A DNA stretch of 64,000 nucleotides. Source: Robinsoniella peoriensis. Lineage in GTDB: Bacteria > Bacillota > Clostridia > Lachnospirales > Lachnospiraceae. A program made the position numbers and the translations under genes. The notes under the pieces were generated by a model, which saw only the letters and a program-made list of their open reading frames with translations, was not told the origin of the DNA and did no database searches. Below, piece after piece: positions 8,904 through 18,154 of the stretch (the first letter of the stretch is position 1; every line of letters begins with the position of its first letter). The stretch spans positions 503,501 through 567,500 of the forward strand of contig NZ_JTGN01000001.1 of assembly GCF_000797495.1 (NCBI RefSeq), in the 5' to 3' direction.

Positions 8904-10351
8904 TCCAATATTTCCTGAATCAGAACACGTTCATCCATAGGATATTTTTTACCCTCAATTTCCTGATAATCTTCATGTCCCTTACCCGCCAGAACAATGA
9001 CATCTCCCGGCTGGCCGTGATGAATGGCATAGGCAATTGCTTCTTTTCTGTCGCTAATCTTAATGAACTCTCCCTTTGTCTTCGAAATTCCAATCTCAAT
9101 ATCTGCTAATATATCTTCCGGTTTTTCAAACCTGGGATTATCGGATGTAATAATCGTGAAGTCTGCAAGCCTGCCTGACACCTCGCCCATTTCATATCTT
9201 CTGGCTTTTGACCGGTTTCCGCCGCATCCAAAGACACAGACCAGTCTTTTGGGCTGATACTCCTTCAGCGTTCCAAGCAGGCTCTCCAGACTCATGGCAT
9301 TATGGGCATAATCGATCATCAAGGTAAATGCATCCGACACCTTAATCATTTCTATTCTGCCTTTTACTTTTGCCTTTCCAAGAGCATTAACGATATCCGA
9401 TTCTTTTACCCCAAAATGCCTGCAGATTGCAATAGCTGTCAGTGAATTATATACACTGAATTTCCCTGGGACATCTATTTCAACATCAAAATCCATAAGC
9501 CCATTTACATGGTAGGAAATCCCCAGATATCCCGGTTTCGATACCAGTTCTGTGTTGGTTGCACGAAGATCTGCTTTTTCGGAAAAGCCGTAGGTTTCCA
9601 CTTCACAGGTATGCCCTTTTAGTATCTGATCCAGATGTTCATCATCTGCATTGAAGATACCCAGTTTGCACTGTTTAAACAGCATTGCCTTACACCTTAA
9701 ATAGTCCTCAAAGCTCTCATGCTCCGCAGGGCCGATATGATCCGGTTCTATATTCGTAAAAATACCAATTTCAAAGGTAAATCCTGCCGTCCTGTGGAGC
9801 ATCAGCCCCTGAGAGGAAACTTCCATCACAACACAGTCGCATCCTGCATCTGCCATGCGTCTAAAATATTCCTGCACCAGCGTAGATTCCGGTGTTGTGT
9901 TTGCCGCTGGAATTACAACCTCTCCGATAATGGCTTCTATCGTCCCTATCAGTCCTACCTTATGACCTGCGGATTCCAGGATAGATTTTACCATATATGT
10001 GGTTGTGGTTTTTCCCTTGGTTCCTGTAATCCCAATCACCTTTAATTCTTCCGCAGGATATCCATAATATGCCGCGGCAATAAGGGCCATGGCGTAACGT
10101 GTGTCTGCTACCTGAATCACCGTAACATGTTTTGGAGCATTTACCGGATCTTCTGCCACCAGAACCTTTGCTCCTTTTTCAACAACTTCTGCTGCATATT
10201 TATGTCCATCACTGACGGCTCCTTTAATACAGATAAACAGAGAACCATCTGATACTTTTCTGGAGTCATTCACTACTTCCGTAACTTCTGTCTGAATATC
10301 CCCCTGAATACACTGATATTCTACCCGTTCTAATAATTGTGCTAATTTCAT
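8873..10351 (-). CDS. murE: UDP-MurNAc-tripeptide synthetase MurE, meso-DAP type
   Basis: Mur ligase that adds the third stem residue to UDP-MurNAc-L-Ala-D-Glu. 492 residues from the ATG at 10351 (MKLAQLLE); the upstream in-frame ATG at 10426 is rejected because the extra codons come from a repeat copy. ATP site GTKGKTTTTYM near residue 112; DNPRFEKP near 402 is the DNPR motif that marks meso-diaminopimelate specificity; the lysine for carbamylation lies in the FEDYLRCKAMLF stretch. Oddity: the C-terminal residues and stop codon are supplied by a dispersed repeat (8840-8903). Confidence 0.94.
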   Translation of the reverse strand: MKLAQLLERVEYQCIQGDIQTEVTEVVNDSRKVSDGSLFICIKGAVSDGHKYAAEVVEKGAKVLVAEDPVNAPKHVTVIQVADTRYAMALIAAAYYGYPAEELKVIGITGTKGKTTTTYMVKSILESAGHKVGLIGTIEAIIGEVVIPAANTTPESTLVQEYFRRMADAGCDCVVMEVSSQGLMLHRTAGFTFEIGIFTNIEPDHIGPAEHESFEDYLRCKAMLFKQCKLGIFNADDEHLDQILKGHTCEVETYGFSEKADLRATNTELVSKPGYLGISYHVNGLMDFDVEIDVPGKFSVYNSLTAIAICRHFGVKESDIVNALGKAKVKGRIEMIKVSDAFTLMIDYAHNAMSLESLLGTLKEYQPKRLVCVFGCGGNRSKARRYEMGEVSGRLADFTIITSDNPRFEKPEDILADIEIGISKTKGEFIKISDRKEAIAYAIHHGQPGDVIVLAGKGHEDYQEIEGKKYPMDERVLIQEILDEDRQISRKV

Positions 10352-10399
10352 AATATTATCCTCCATGTCTGTCTTACATGTCTTAATCCATAACCCCAG

Positions 10400-10432
10400 A
10401 GCGTGTTTAAAATTGCTTTCTGACAACAGAAG
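10400..10432 (+). repeat. Short end fragment of the fold-back repeat upstream of murE
   Basis: GCGTGTTTAAAATTGCTTTC followed by TGACA matches the terminal sequence of the repeats at 8840, 10554 and 41562, then similarity stops. It lies 50 bases upstream of the murE start, so murE has a fragment of the same repeat at both ends. Confidence 0.6.
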
Positions 10433-10553
10433 CTGATTTATGTGGTTACAGAGATTTTCTACCCTTTAGGATAACATACCTACAGGTACTTTTCAACTTT
10501 TTATCATCGCAGGAGACGACTTAAAATTGATGGCTTTTCACCCCTGCTTTAGT

Positions 10554-10706
10554 ACGTATTTAAAAATTGCTTTCTGACAGCTGCGCGTCACAGTTTGTGG
10601 GAGATTTGTCCCGGATGAAGTGCGTAGCGGGCTACGTAACCTGAATCCGGGCAAATATACCGCAAAGTGGGGCGTGCAGATGGCGGGAATGAATTTTCAA
10701 GCGCGT
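10554..10706. repeat. Full-length fold-back repeat (about 153 bases) between recQ and murE
   Basis: Near-full match to the inverted copy at 41562-41717. Both ends are imperfect inverted repeats of about 40 bases (outer ends of the type GYGTGTWTNAAAATT, inner ends CGTCACAC), and the centre holds a smaller inverted repeat (GCGTAGCGGGCTACGTAACC). There is no coding capacity, so it resembles a MITE or REP-like element. Its right end contains the recQ stop codon and final Arg-Ala codons. The rest of the 345-base gap between recQ and murE (10352-10696) shows nothing else clear. Confidence 0.8.
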
Positions 10707-12991
10707 TCCAGCAGAGCCGCCACTATTTTCCTCTGTGCATCCTCATTATAATAAAGTACTTCATACTCATTTCCTTTTTCACTTATCCGTGTTATAGCCT
10801 GTATTCCATATCCGGCACCCGTTTCTGTTACGGTTTTAAATAGCCGTCCGTTTATCACTCTGTCTTCCAGATAACCTTCTTCTGTCAGTTTCTGTAATAT
10901 TGCTTTATTCGTGAGCCGTTTCATAACCTGATCATCCCGTAAGTCATTGATTTGTCCCACCAGGTCACTTAATGTCGTCTGTTCCGAGTAATAGATCTGT
11001 TCCGCAGTTTCATTGGTTAAAACAAATTCAGATTTTTTGTTCTTGCTGCGTTTTTCTTTTATTTCTCCCTCTTCCGCAAAATCACTATCTGCACTTCCTG
11101 CAAATCCGATTTCACTTGCAGATGCAGTTGTGGCTCCATTCTGCACGCAGTTTAAAAATCGTTCTCCGTACTTTTCGTACTTGAATTCTCCCACACCGGA
11201 TACCGTAAGCATTTCTTCCCTGGTCTTTGGTTTCAACACGCACATATGAACCAGGCTTTTATCTGAAAATACAACGTATGGCGGTACTTTTTCTTCTCTT
11301 GCAATTTCTGTCCTTAAACTCCGCAGTTTTTCAAACAAATCCTCATCCGCTTCTGAAAGAGATAGCCCAGCCGTTTTGCTCTTCTTCGCTTTCTTTTCCT
11401 GCTTTGCCTTAGTTTCTTTTTCTTGTTCTTTAGACATCTTCATCAAAACCCGTTCATCCTCATGAAGAATCAGTCCGGATTTTTCCGTAAGTTTTATAAT
11501 CGTATACTCATCATTTGTCGCACTTAAAAACTCGTTCAGCAGCAGATGATTCATCACCTGACGCAGCTTATGTGCAGGTGTTTTTGCAAGCTCTCCGTAA
11601 TGGGGATTGCCATCCATCCGGTACTGCCTGATCTTCGCGGTATTCGCACCATGTACCGTATCAATGATTACATTTATACCATACCTCTGATGGCTGGTCT
11701 GTACGCACCCAATCAGACTCTTAGCCAAATCGGTTACATCAACCTCTTCAAACTGGGTCAGGCAATTAGAACAATTCCCGCAGTAATGATCTCCGTATTC
11801 TCCAAAGTATCGAAGTAAGTAATCCCTCAGGCAGTCATTGGTACAGCAGTAGAAAGTCATCTTTTTCAACCGCTCACGGTCACGTTCTCTTACCACTGCT
11901 CTGGTAATATCATCCAATTCATCATTATCTATATCATGCTCGATAAAAAACTGATTGGTAATCACATCCTGCCCGTTATATAAGAGGATACATTCCCCCG
12001 GTTCCCCGTCTCTTCCCGCTCTTCCTGCTTCCTGATAATAGTTCTCAACATTTTTGGGCATTCCATAGTGGATAACAAATCTGACATTGGATTTATCAAT
12101 TCCCATTCCAAATGCATTCGTTGCCACCATGACAGGTGCTCTGTCATATGTAAAATCTTCCTGGTTTTCCTGCCTTTCCCTATCACCAAGCCCAGCATGG
12201 TAACGGGTTGCCAAAACCCCATCCCGTACCAGATTTTCATGAACTTCCTCTACCACTTTTCTGGTCAGGCAGTATATAATTCCGCTTTCTTCAGGATGCA
12301 TATCCAAATAATTTTTAACAGCTCCATAACGGTCCTTCGGCTTTAAAACCGAGAAATACAGATTCGACCTGTCAAATCCCGTACTGACCACAGTGGGCGC
12401 CTGGAGCATTAAAATATCAATAATATCATCTCTTACTTCCTGTGTTGCAGTAGCCGTAAATGCACAAATAACCGGTCTTATGGAAAATAGCTGGATAAAT
12501 TCCAGAATTTTTAAGTAACTTGGTCTGAAATCCTGTCCCCACTGAGATACACAGTGTGCCTCATCTACTGCAATCATTGAAATTTTCACCTGCATAGCAA
12601 AGTTTAAAAACTCTTCTGTCATCAACCGTTCGGGCGCCACATAAATAATCTTATACTGACCCATTCTGGCTAGATCCAAAGCTTTATAATATTGAGATGT
12701 TGTAAGGGAACTATTTAAAAATGCGGCATGAACGCCTGCTTGATTTAATGCTCTGACCTGATCTTTCATAAGAGAAATGAGTGGAGAAATAACTAAAGTA
12801 ATACCATCTAATAACAAACCGGGTACCTGGAAACACAACGACTTTCCCGCTCCCGTTGGCATAATCCCCAGTGTATCCCGTCCTGACAAAATACTGTCAA
12901 TCAGAGTTTCCTGTCCTTCACGGAACTCATCGTATCCAAAATACTGCTTTAAAACCTTCATCTTTTCCTTGCGTAAATCCAAAATATTCAC
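10697..12991 (-). CDS. recQ: ATP-dependent DNA helicase RecQ
   Basis: 764 residues, longer than the roughly 600 of canonical RecQ. Order: helicase domains 1 and 2 (MPTGAGKSLCFQVP near residue 41, DEAHCVSQWGQDFRP near 137, QEAGRAGRDG near 320), zinc-binding cysteines (CCTNDCLRDY, CGNCSNC near 380-410), winged helix, an acidic/lysine linker, an HRDC domain near 555-625 (TVSGVGEFKYEKYG), and a C-terminal extension of about 130 residues ending in a helix-turn-helix-like segment. Acts in recombinational repair. The stop codon lies in a fold-back repeat. Confidence 0.94.
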   Translation of the reverse strand: MNILDLRKEKMKVLKQYFGYDEFREGQETLIDSILSGRDTLGIMPTGAGKSLCFQVPGLLLDGITLVISPLISLMKDQVRALNQAGVHAAFLNSSLTTSQYYKALDLARMGQYKIIYVAPERLMTEEFLNFAMQVKISMIAVDEAHCVSQWGQDFRPSYLKILEFIQLFSIRPVICAFTATATQEVRDDIIDILMLQAPTVVSTGFDRSNLYFSVLKPKDRYGAVKNYLDMHPEESGIIYCLTRKVVEEVHENLVRDGVLATRYHAGLGDRERQENQEDFTYDRAPVMVATNAFGMGIDKSNVRFVIHYGMPKNVENYYQEAGRAGRDGEPGECILLYNGQDVITNQFFIEHDIDNDELDDITRAVVRERDRERLKKMTFYCCTNDCLRDYLLRYFGEYGDHYCGNCSNCLTQFEEVDVTDLAKSLIGCVQTSHQRYGINVIIDTVHGANTAKIRQYRMDGNPHYGELAKTPAHKLRQVMNHLLLNEFLSATNDEYTIIKLTEKSGLILHEDERVLMKMSKEQEKETKAKQEKKAKKSKTAGLSLSEADEDLFEKLRSLRTEIAREEKVPPYVVFSDKSLVHMCVLKPKTREEMLTVSGVGEFKYEKYGERFLNCVQNGATTASASEIGFAGSADSDFAEEGEIKEKRSKNKKSEFVLTNETAEQIYYSEQTTLSDLVGQINDLRDDQVMKRLTNKAILQKLTEEGYLEDRVINGRLFKTVTETGAGYGIQAITRISEKGNEYEVLYYNEDAQRKIVAALLERA

Positions 12992-13124
12992 CTTTCTGCC
13001 GTCTGCTGCGGCTGCTGATTTATTATATGCTAAATCTTTATATTCTTAATGATTCTTATAATATGAATATAGCGGTTATTCAAAAGGATGTCAATAGTTT
13101 CTTGGATGTAGTAATGGGGATACT

Positions 13125-13183
13125 GATTAAGAAAACAGGCAGATGACGCATACCTCATAGGTCCATGCCGTCATCTGCCTGTT
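13125..13183 (-). terminator. Intrinsic terminator of the ABC exporter operon
   Basis: A 15-base perfect inverted repeat (13134-13148 and 13169-13183, AACAGGCAGATGACG) followed in minus reading by TTTTCTTAA. It separates the 13221 gene from recQ. Confidence 0.85.
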
Positions 13184-13220
13184 ACGGGCCAGCTCTTCTT
13201 TTCAACGATTAATATTTTAC

Positions 13221-13838
13221 CTACCTTCTTCTCTGCCTGTATAAAATACCAACACCAATCAATACGATACCTGCCGCACCTAAAACAATCTTCTCCTCAA
13301 AACTGCCTCTTGCCATGGAGAACAGAAAGAATTTCTGAAAATATTTATCTCCGGAATAATTACATACATAATATACCATTGGAGCCATATAAGCAATTGC
13401 TACATTATCAGATAAGCTGTATGCAAATATTCCAAGCCCGCCTAAAAAGACAGCGCCTCCCATGACTCCAAAGTAATACTGAATCGGAGAAAACACCGGA
13501 TTATTGGAATACAAAATGATGATAAATGCCCCCAATACCACAAACAATGCCAACAGGGACTCCGACAGCCGTATCAGATGTACTTTGACCTCAGGCATAT
13601 ATTTACTCTTAGCAAGATCCCGGATGTTCTTATCCTGGTCAGGAATAAAAATCGGAACTAACAGAATAATGCCCGCTAACTGTACATACATTTCCAGCGT
13701 CTGTGCTACCTGGCCAGAATCCAATCCTTTCATCCCCATCAAAACCGGAGCTAACAGGCTAAAACATAAGGCAATCAAAAGATGGGGCAGAAAATTATGC
13801 TTCAGATTTGCTTTTCCCACTGCGATATACAATTCCAT
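13221..13838 (-). CDS. Membrane protein of an ABC exporter operon
   Basis: 205 residues with about six hydrophobic segments and a basic C terminus (YRQRRR); no motif that names a family. Start chosen at ATG 13838 (MELYIAVGKANLK) because the first ATG (13871) has no ribosome site, while AAAGGGGA lies 12 bases before this one; the spacing is long, so the start is uncertain. It overlaps the end of the permease gene by 44 bases, so it is the third gene of the exporter operon and is probably a second permease subunit. No substrate can be inferred. Confidence 0.7.
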   Translation of the reverse strand: MELYIAVGKANLKHNFLPHLLIALCFSLLAPVLMGMKGLDSGQVAQTLEMYVQLAGIILLVPIFIPDQDKNIRDLAKSKYMPEVKVHLIRLSESLLALFVVLGAFIIILYSNNPVFSPIQYYFGVMGGAVFLGGLGIFAYSLSDNVAIAYMAPMVYYVCNYSGDKYFQKFFLFSMARGSFEEKIVLGAAGIVLIGVGILYRQRRR

Positions 13839-15060
13839 TGAATTTCCAGATCCCCTTTCTTTTCCATTCATAAATAAATATGGTTGCTATTAATATGACA
13901 ACTGCCAACACGGTAAAAAAGATACGGTTGGTTAAAAGCCCCTGGTACTCTTCTAAAAATTTCTCACCCTCTCCCACCGTATTCCATCTTGGTGCCAAAT
14001 GTAAACCAAATCCTCCTACAAGTCCATTTTTTACTGCACTATTTATATCAATGAACCACCAGATTCCCTGAATCAGTATCCCCAGAGCGCTGTCCGTGAG
14101 TTCAGTAAAGAAAAACCCAATGGAAACTACCATCATTGCCGTAGGAAAAAGCCATCCCAAAATGTATTTCATATATGAGAATACGTCTGCAGATACTCCC
14201 AGTGTTCTTGCATAGTAAATTCCTTCCATCATAGGTGAAATGCTTAAAATAACCACTGGTATCATGCTCATAATCAGTGTTGCCAGATAGCGGGAAAGTA
14301 CAATTGATACAGAAGATGCTTTTCTGGAATATATGAGTCCACTGGCACCTGCACGCTTATCCCGCAGTCCCCTTGTTACAGCCAGAAATACCGGAAGTAT
14401 CGCCAGCATCAACACCATATAGTCACAGAATATCCGGGCAAATGCACCGGTCACATGATCCACATCAATGATCTGCTGATACTCAATCAGAGCCTCTTCA
14501 TAATTCATTGGAACCATTGCATTGCGGGACATCTTCTCAGGTGCATAATAGGAAGATCCGTTAGCCCCCAGAATAGAATCCACTTCTTTCATTAACTGTT
14601 CAAACTGCTCATAAGTAATGGTATCTGATATTACTGTACGCCCGTACATCGGCGGCATGATGGTTCCCTGCTGCGTTTGGTTAGAAGAATTTGGACTGTC
14701 TGCTTGTAAATCACGTACTAAATCTTCTTCTGTCTTTCCCGTCACTTCTTCCAGTATCTCTGCTACACGGTTATAATCTTCTTTATCCAGGGATACTGAT
14801 TTATAAAATCCGATAGGATAAGCAGCATACGAATTGTTATACCAATCCCGTATCAGTTTGCCTGTTGTAGCCTCCATAATCTCTTTAGGGTCGCTGCTCT
14901 CTTTCATTCCATAAGACTCCTGTCCAGGCTGAGGCTTTGTAATAATTGAAAATTCCTCCATCTGCGAAGTAACAAACACTGCAAGTATAATCAGGTACAG
15001 GTAAAAGATTAGGCTCTTAAATATCTGTTTGCATTCCTTTCCTAACAAACTCAGAAACAT
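13795..15060 (-). CDS. ABC-2 type transporter permease
   Basis: 421 residues. One N-terminal membrane helix, a long extracytoplasmic loop (about 45-215) and then five or six helices, the layout of ABC-2 exporters of peptides or antibiotics. The ATG at 15060 overlaps the ATPase stop (TGATG); a GTG one codon earlier is an equal alternative. With the ATPase, the small membrane protein and the HK/RR pair next door it forms a bacitracin/lantibiotic-type self-contained module, but no drug can be named. Confidence 0.85.
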   Translation of the reverse strand: MFLSLLGKECKQIFKSLIFYLYLIILAVFVTSQMEEFSIITKPQPGQESYGMKESSDPKEIMEATTGKLIRDWYNNSYAAYPIGFYKSVSLDKEDYNRVAEILEEVTGKTEEDLVRDLQADSPNSSNQTQQGTIMPPMYGRTVISDTITYEQFEQLMKEVDSILGANGSSYYAPEKMSRNAMVPMNYEEALIEYQQIIDVDHVTGAFARIFCDYMVLMLAILPVFLAVTRGLRDKRAGASGLIYSRKASSVSIVLSRYLATLIMSMIPVVILSISPMMEGIYYARTLGVSADVFSYMKYILGWLFPTAMMVVSIGFFFTELTDSALGILIQGIWWFIDINSAVKNGLVGGFGLHLAPRWNTVGEGEKFLEEYQGLLTNRIFFTVLAVVILIATIFIYEWKRKGIWKFNGIVYRSGKSKSEA

Positions 15061-15938
15061 CACCTGTCACCTCTTTCCTTCTGCATCAGATACATATATG
15101 CATCCTCGACGTTTGGCTCACAGGGGACAGCTCCGGAAAATGGTTTTTCTTCCGAAACAAATTTCACATTCAGATGATTCCCTATTGTCATCATGCTGGT
15201 AACAACATATTTTTCTTTCATACCCGAAAGTTCTTTTTTGGAAATCTCAGCTGTATAGATTTTCTGGTCTGCTTCGTGAAGAAGCTGTTCCACAGTACCT
15301 TTATACAGAATTCTGCCGTGGTTCAGGATTGCAATATCCTCACAGGTTGCCTCAATATCCCCAACAATATGCGTAGATAAAATTACGATGCGTTCTTCTG
15401 CAAGCTCGCAGAGCAAATTCCGAAAACGCACCCGTTCTTCCGGATCCAGCCCTGCCGTAGGCTCATCCACAATCAATACTTTTGGATCATGGAGAATAGC
15501 CTGCGCTATCCCCAGTCTTCTGCGCATTCCGCCTGACATGGCCCGTACCTTCGTTTTTCTTTCCTCCTGCAGATTTACCTTTTCAAGCAGGATCCCAATA
15601 CGCTCCTGGCGGCGGGATCTGCTCATTCCGGACAAGACCCCTAAATAATCCATCGCTTCATAAGCAGTCATATTTCCATACATGTTAAAATCCTGTGGCA
15701 GATAACCGATCATTTTCCTTATTTCCTCCGCCTTCCCGATGGGAACCTGACACACCGTTACTTCTCCTGCATTTTTTTTAAGCAGTGTGGCAAGGACTTT
15801 CATAAGTGTGGTCTTTCCTGCTCCGTTAGGGCCAAGCAACCCAAACATTCCACTTTCAATCTTAAGATTGATATTTTTTAACGCCTGTTTTTTGCCATAA
15901 TTTTTATCCAGATTTTCGATTATGATTTCTGTAGACAT
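15060..15938 (-). CDS. ABC transporter ATP-binding protein
   Basis: 292 residues. Walker A GPNGAGKTT near residue 37, Q-loop YLPQDFN near 82, signature SGGMRRRLG near 133, Walker B VLIVDEPTAGLDPEE near 153 and switch His in STHIVGD near 188. AGAGAGGAG lies before the ATG. It drives the downstream permeases; the family includes BcrA-like and lipid or peptide exporters. Confidence 0.93.
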   Translation of the reverse strand: MSTEIIIENLDKNYGKKQALKNINLKIESGMFGLLGPNGAGKTTLMKVLATLLKKNAGEVTVCQVPIGKAEEIRKMIGYLPQDFNMYGNMTAYEAMDYLGVLSGMSRSRRQERIGILLEKVNLQEERKTKVRAMSGGMRRRLGIAQAILHDPKVLIVDEPTAGLDPEERVRFRNLLCELAEERIVILSTHIVGDIEATCEDIAILNHGRILYKGTVEQLLHEADQKIYTAEISKKELSGMKEKYVVTSMMTIGNHLNVKFVSEEKPFSGAVPCEPNVEDAYMYLMQKERGDR

Positions 15939-16003
15939 TTTTATTCTCCTCTCTGCTATTCCTTTGTGGTTTTTATCATACGGACTAAATATCTACACTT
16001 TTC

Positions 16004-17197
16004 CTATTTCACACCAAAAATTGCACAAATAATTGCTCCCCCATCTATGCTGTTTGCCAGGTCCAGGCTCCCGCCATGTTTTTCACATAAAAATTTACAG
16101 ATAAACAGACCGATTCCATAATGTGTACCATCATCCTTCCCCTTTTGGTCACTGTAATATGGACGGTCTGCCATTTTAAGTCCTTCCTTGGAAAATCCTT
16201 CTCCGTCATCCTGAACATAGAGGTACAACTCCCCATAATCTTCACTGCTTTCCAGGGTAATAACAACTTTTGATTTGGCATACCGCATAGCATTGGACAG
16301 CATATTTTCAAGAATTTCCATAAACATCATCTCATCCAAAAACCAGTCAGAATCCGTTGGAAGTGCAGACTCACAGGTAACTTTTATTTCTCCCATTTCT
16401 TCCATAATCTGTGCAATCCCTGATGCCCTTTTTAACAGTGTTTCCCCTTTTATATTTTTTCTGTTTAATTCCAGAGCCTCCAGGCTGCCCACTTCCTTCA
16501 TGGTATTGGTAAAATTCATCAGCCGCATTGCCTGTGCATTGATTAAATTAAAATTTTCCATCATCTGCTCCTCCGTAATTTTACCGGTAGGGTAATATTT
16601 ACTTAAAAAATCCGCATATCCATGGATAACTGTAAGGGGAGTCCGAAGATCATGTGCAAACGCTGCATTCAAGCGACGCTGCTCCTCCATCATATTCCAC
16701 ATTCTTTTATTATTTTCTATCAGCGTAATGCGCATCTGCTCAAATGCACTGCACACCTCTCCCAGTTCATCCTTCCCCTCATAGACACACTCGTACCCCA
16801 GTTCATTGTCTCCAATATGCTTTACCTGCCGCTTTAATAACTCAATCGGTTCCGCCAGCTTATTCTTATAAAATAAATAGGAGGTAACAATAACTGCACC
16901 TATGCTATAAACAACAATACTGAATGACTGTAAAAAGATCACCGCAAAAGTCAGAATCTGATCCGGCAGTGTCATTTTAACCTCTGTCCATACCAGATTT
17001 GTTGTAATCCCATAGGTATTTCCAAAATATCGTATACTTAGCAGCGTACTCCATTTTTCGCCGACCGCCGTACTGACTGCAAAAAGTATTAAAACCGCTC
17101 CAATGGCAATCAGCAGGTACGTTGCCATTGCCCTTTTCAGGGAAATATCCAGCATCTTTTTCTTAAATTTAAATACCAGTTCATCTATCCAATCCAT
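16004..17197 (-). CDS. Sensor histidine kinase of an exporter-linked two-component system
   Basis: 397 residues. Two membrane helices (about 22-44 and 80-110) flank a short extracytoplasmic loop, followed by a HAMP-like linker, H-box FAHDLRTPLTVIHG near 180, N-box ENMLSNAMRYA near 292, G1 DDGEGFSKEG and G2 GIGLFICK. The loop is too short for a classic ligand domain, as in Bce/Lia-type kinases that sense through the transporter. The start overlaps the regulator gene by 13 bases. It is transcribed just ahead of the ABC operon, so the exporter is the probable target. Confidence 0.92.
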   Translation of the reverse strand: MDWIDELVFKFKKKMLDISLKRAMATYLLIAIGAVLILFAVSTAVGEKWSTLLSIRYFGNTYGITTNLVWTEVKMTLPDQILTFAVIFLQSFSIVVYSIGAVIVTSYLFYKNKLAEPIELLKRQVKHIGDNELGYECVYEGKDELGEVCSAFEQMRITLIENNKRMWNMMEEQRRLNAAFAHDLRTPLTVIHGYADFLSKYYPTGKITEEQMMENFNLINAQAMRLMNFTNTMKEVGSLEALELNRKNIKGETLLKRASGIAQIMEEMGEIKVTCESALPTDSDWFLDEMMFMEILENMLSNAMRYAKSKVVITLESSEDYGELYLYVQDDGEGFSKEGLKMADRPYYSDQKGKDDGTHYGIGLFICKFLCEKHGGSLDLANSIDGGAIICAIFGVK

Positions 17198-17859
17198 TTA
17201 TAACCCACTCCCCAAACAGTTTCTACATAGGTCTTGTCTGCATATTTCCCGATTTTCAAACGTATTCTGCGAATGTGTTCCGCAATAATATTGCTGTCAC
17301 TTTCCCCGTCAAAGCCCCGGATGCGCTCATAGATCGTCTCTTTACTGAAAATCTGCCCCCGGTTCATGGAAAGCAGTTCTATAATATCGAATTCAGTTTT
17401 CGTTAAGGTAATTTCTTTATTCTGATAATAAATACTCCGCTCCGTATAATTGATAAGCAGATCATCTGTAAACTTCAAGGTTTCCTTTGCACCGCTCCTG
17501 TGTTCCCTCCTCAAATGTGCCGCCACCCTTGCCCCTAATTCTTCTATACTAAAGGGTTTTAATATATAATCATCCCCTCCGATCATCAACCCGTTAATCC
17601 GGTCCCTTTCTTCCACCTTTGCCGTCAAAAACAAAATCGGACAAGCGACATGATCTCTGATTTTTTTGCACACATCCAGCCCATTCATATCCGGCATATT
17701 AATATCCAGCAGAATGATATCCGGCTGTATCTCAATTTTTTCCAGAGCCTCACTCCCGCCGCAGGCCGTATAGACCAGATATCCCTGCATATTAAAATAA
17801 TCCTTTAATAACTTTAAAATATGTATTTCATCATCAACTGCCAAGATTTTATACTGCAT
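17185..17859 (-). CDS. OmpR-family response regulator
   Basis: 224 residues: receiver domain with acidic pocket (DDE near 8), phospho-acceptor Asp in LLDINMPDMNG near 51, Thr in FLTAKVEE and Lys in LKPFS near 102, then an OmpR/PhoB winged helix (KTEFDIIELL ... VWGVGYKW). Pairs with the overlapping kinase. The 295-base gap to the divergent MATE gene holds the promoters of both; a palindrome (AAAATAA, five-base spacer, TTATTTT) lies at 17903-17921 and could be an operator. Confidence 0.93.
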   Translation of the reverse strand: MQYKILAVDDEIHILKLLKDYFNMQGYLVYTACGGSEALEKIEIQPDIILLDINMPDMNGLDVCKKIRDHVACPILFLTAKVEERDRINGLMIGGDDYILKPFSIEELGARVAAHLRREHRSGAKETLKFTDDLLINYTERSIYYQNKEITLTKTEFDIIELLSMNRGQIFSKETIYERIRGFDGESDSNIIAEHIRRIRLKIGKYADKTYVETVWGVGYKWIG

Positions 17860-18154
17860 TAAGACTCTCCTTTATGTGAAAACATAATAAATTTCGTTTG
17901 TTAAAATAACGAGCTTATTTTATCATATAAATCTCTATAAAAATACTATATCAACGTAGGAAATTTTTACTATGAAAGGAATTCATAATTTTGTAGGAGA
18001 TATAGATAAGTTACAAAAATATATTGGGTTTAGTATTTACCCACGCATACCAATTCCCCTATAGACTTCCCAAACCTACTATGCTAGAATATCCCTGACA
18101 ACTAGATTATTTATACATTTTTCTATTTAAATAAATACATTCAGGAGGCTCTTT

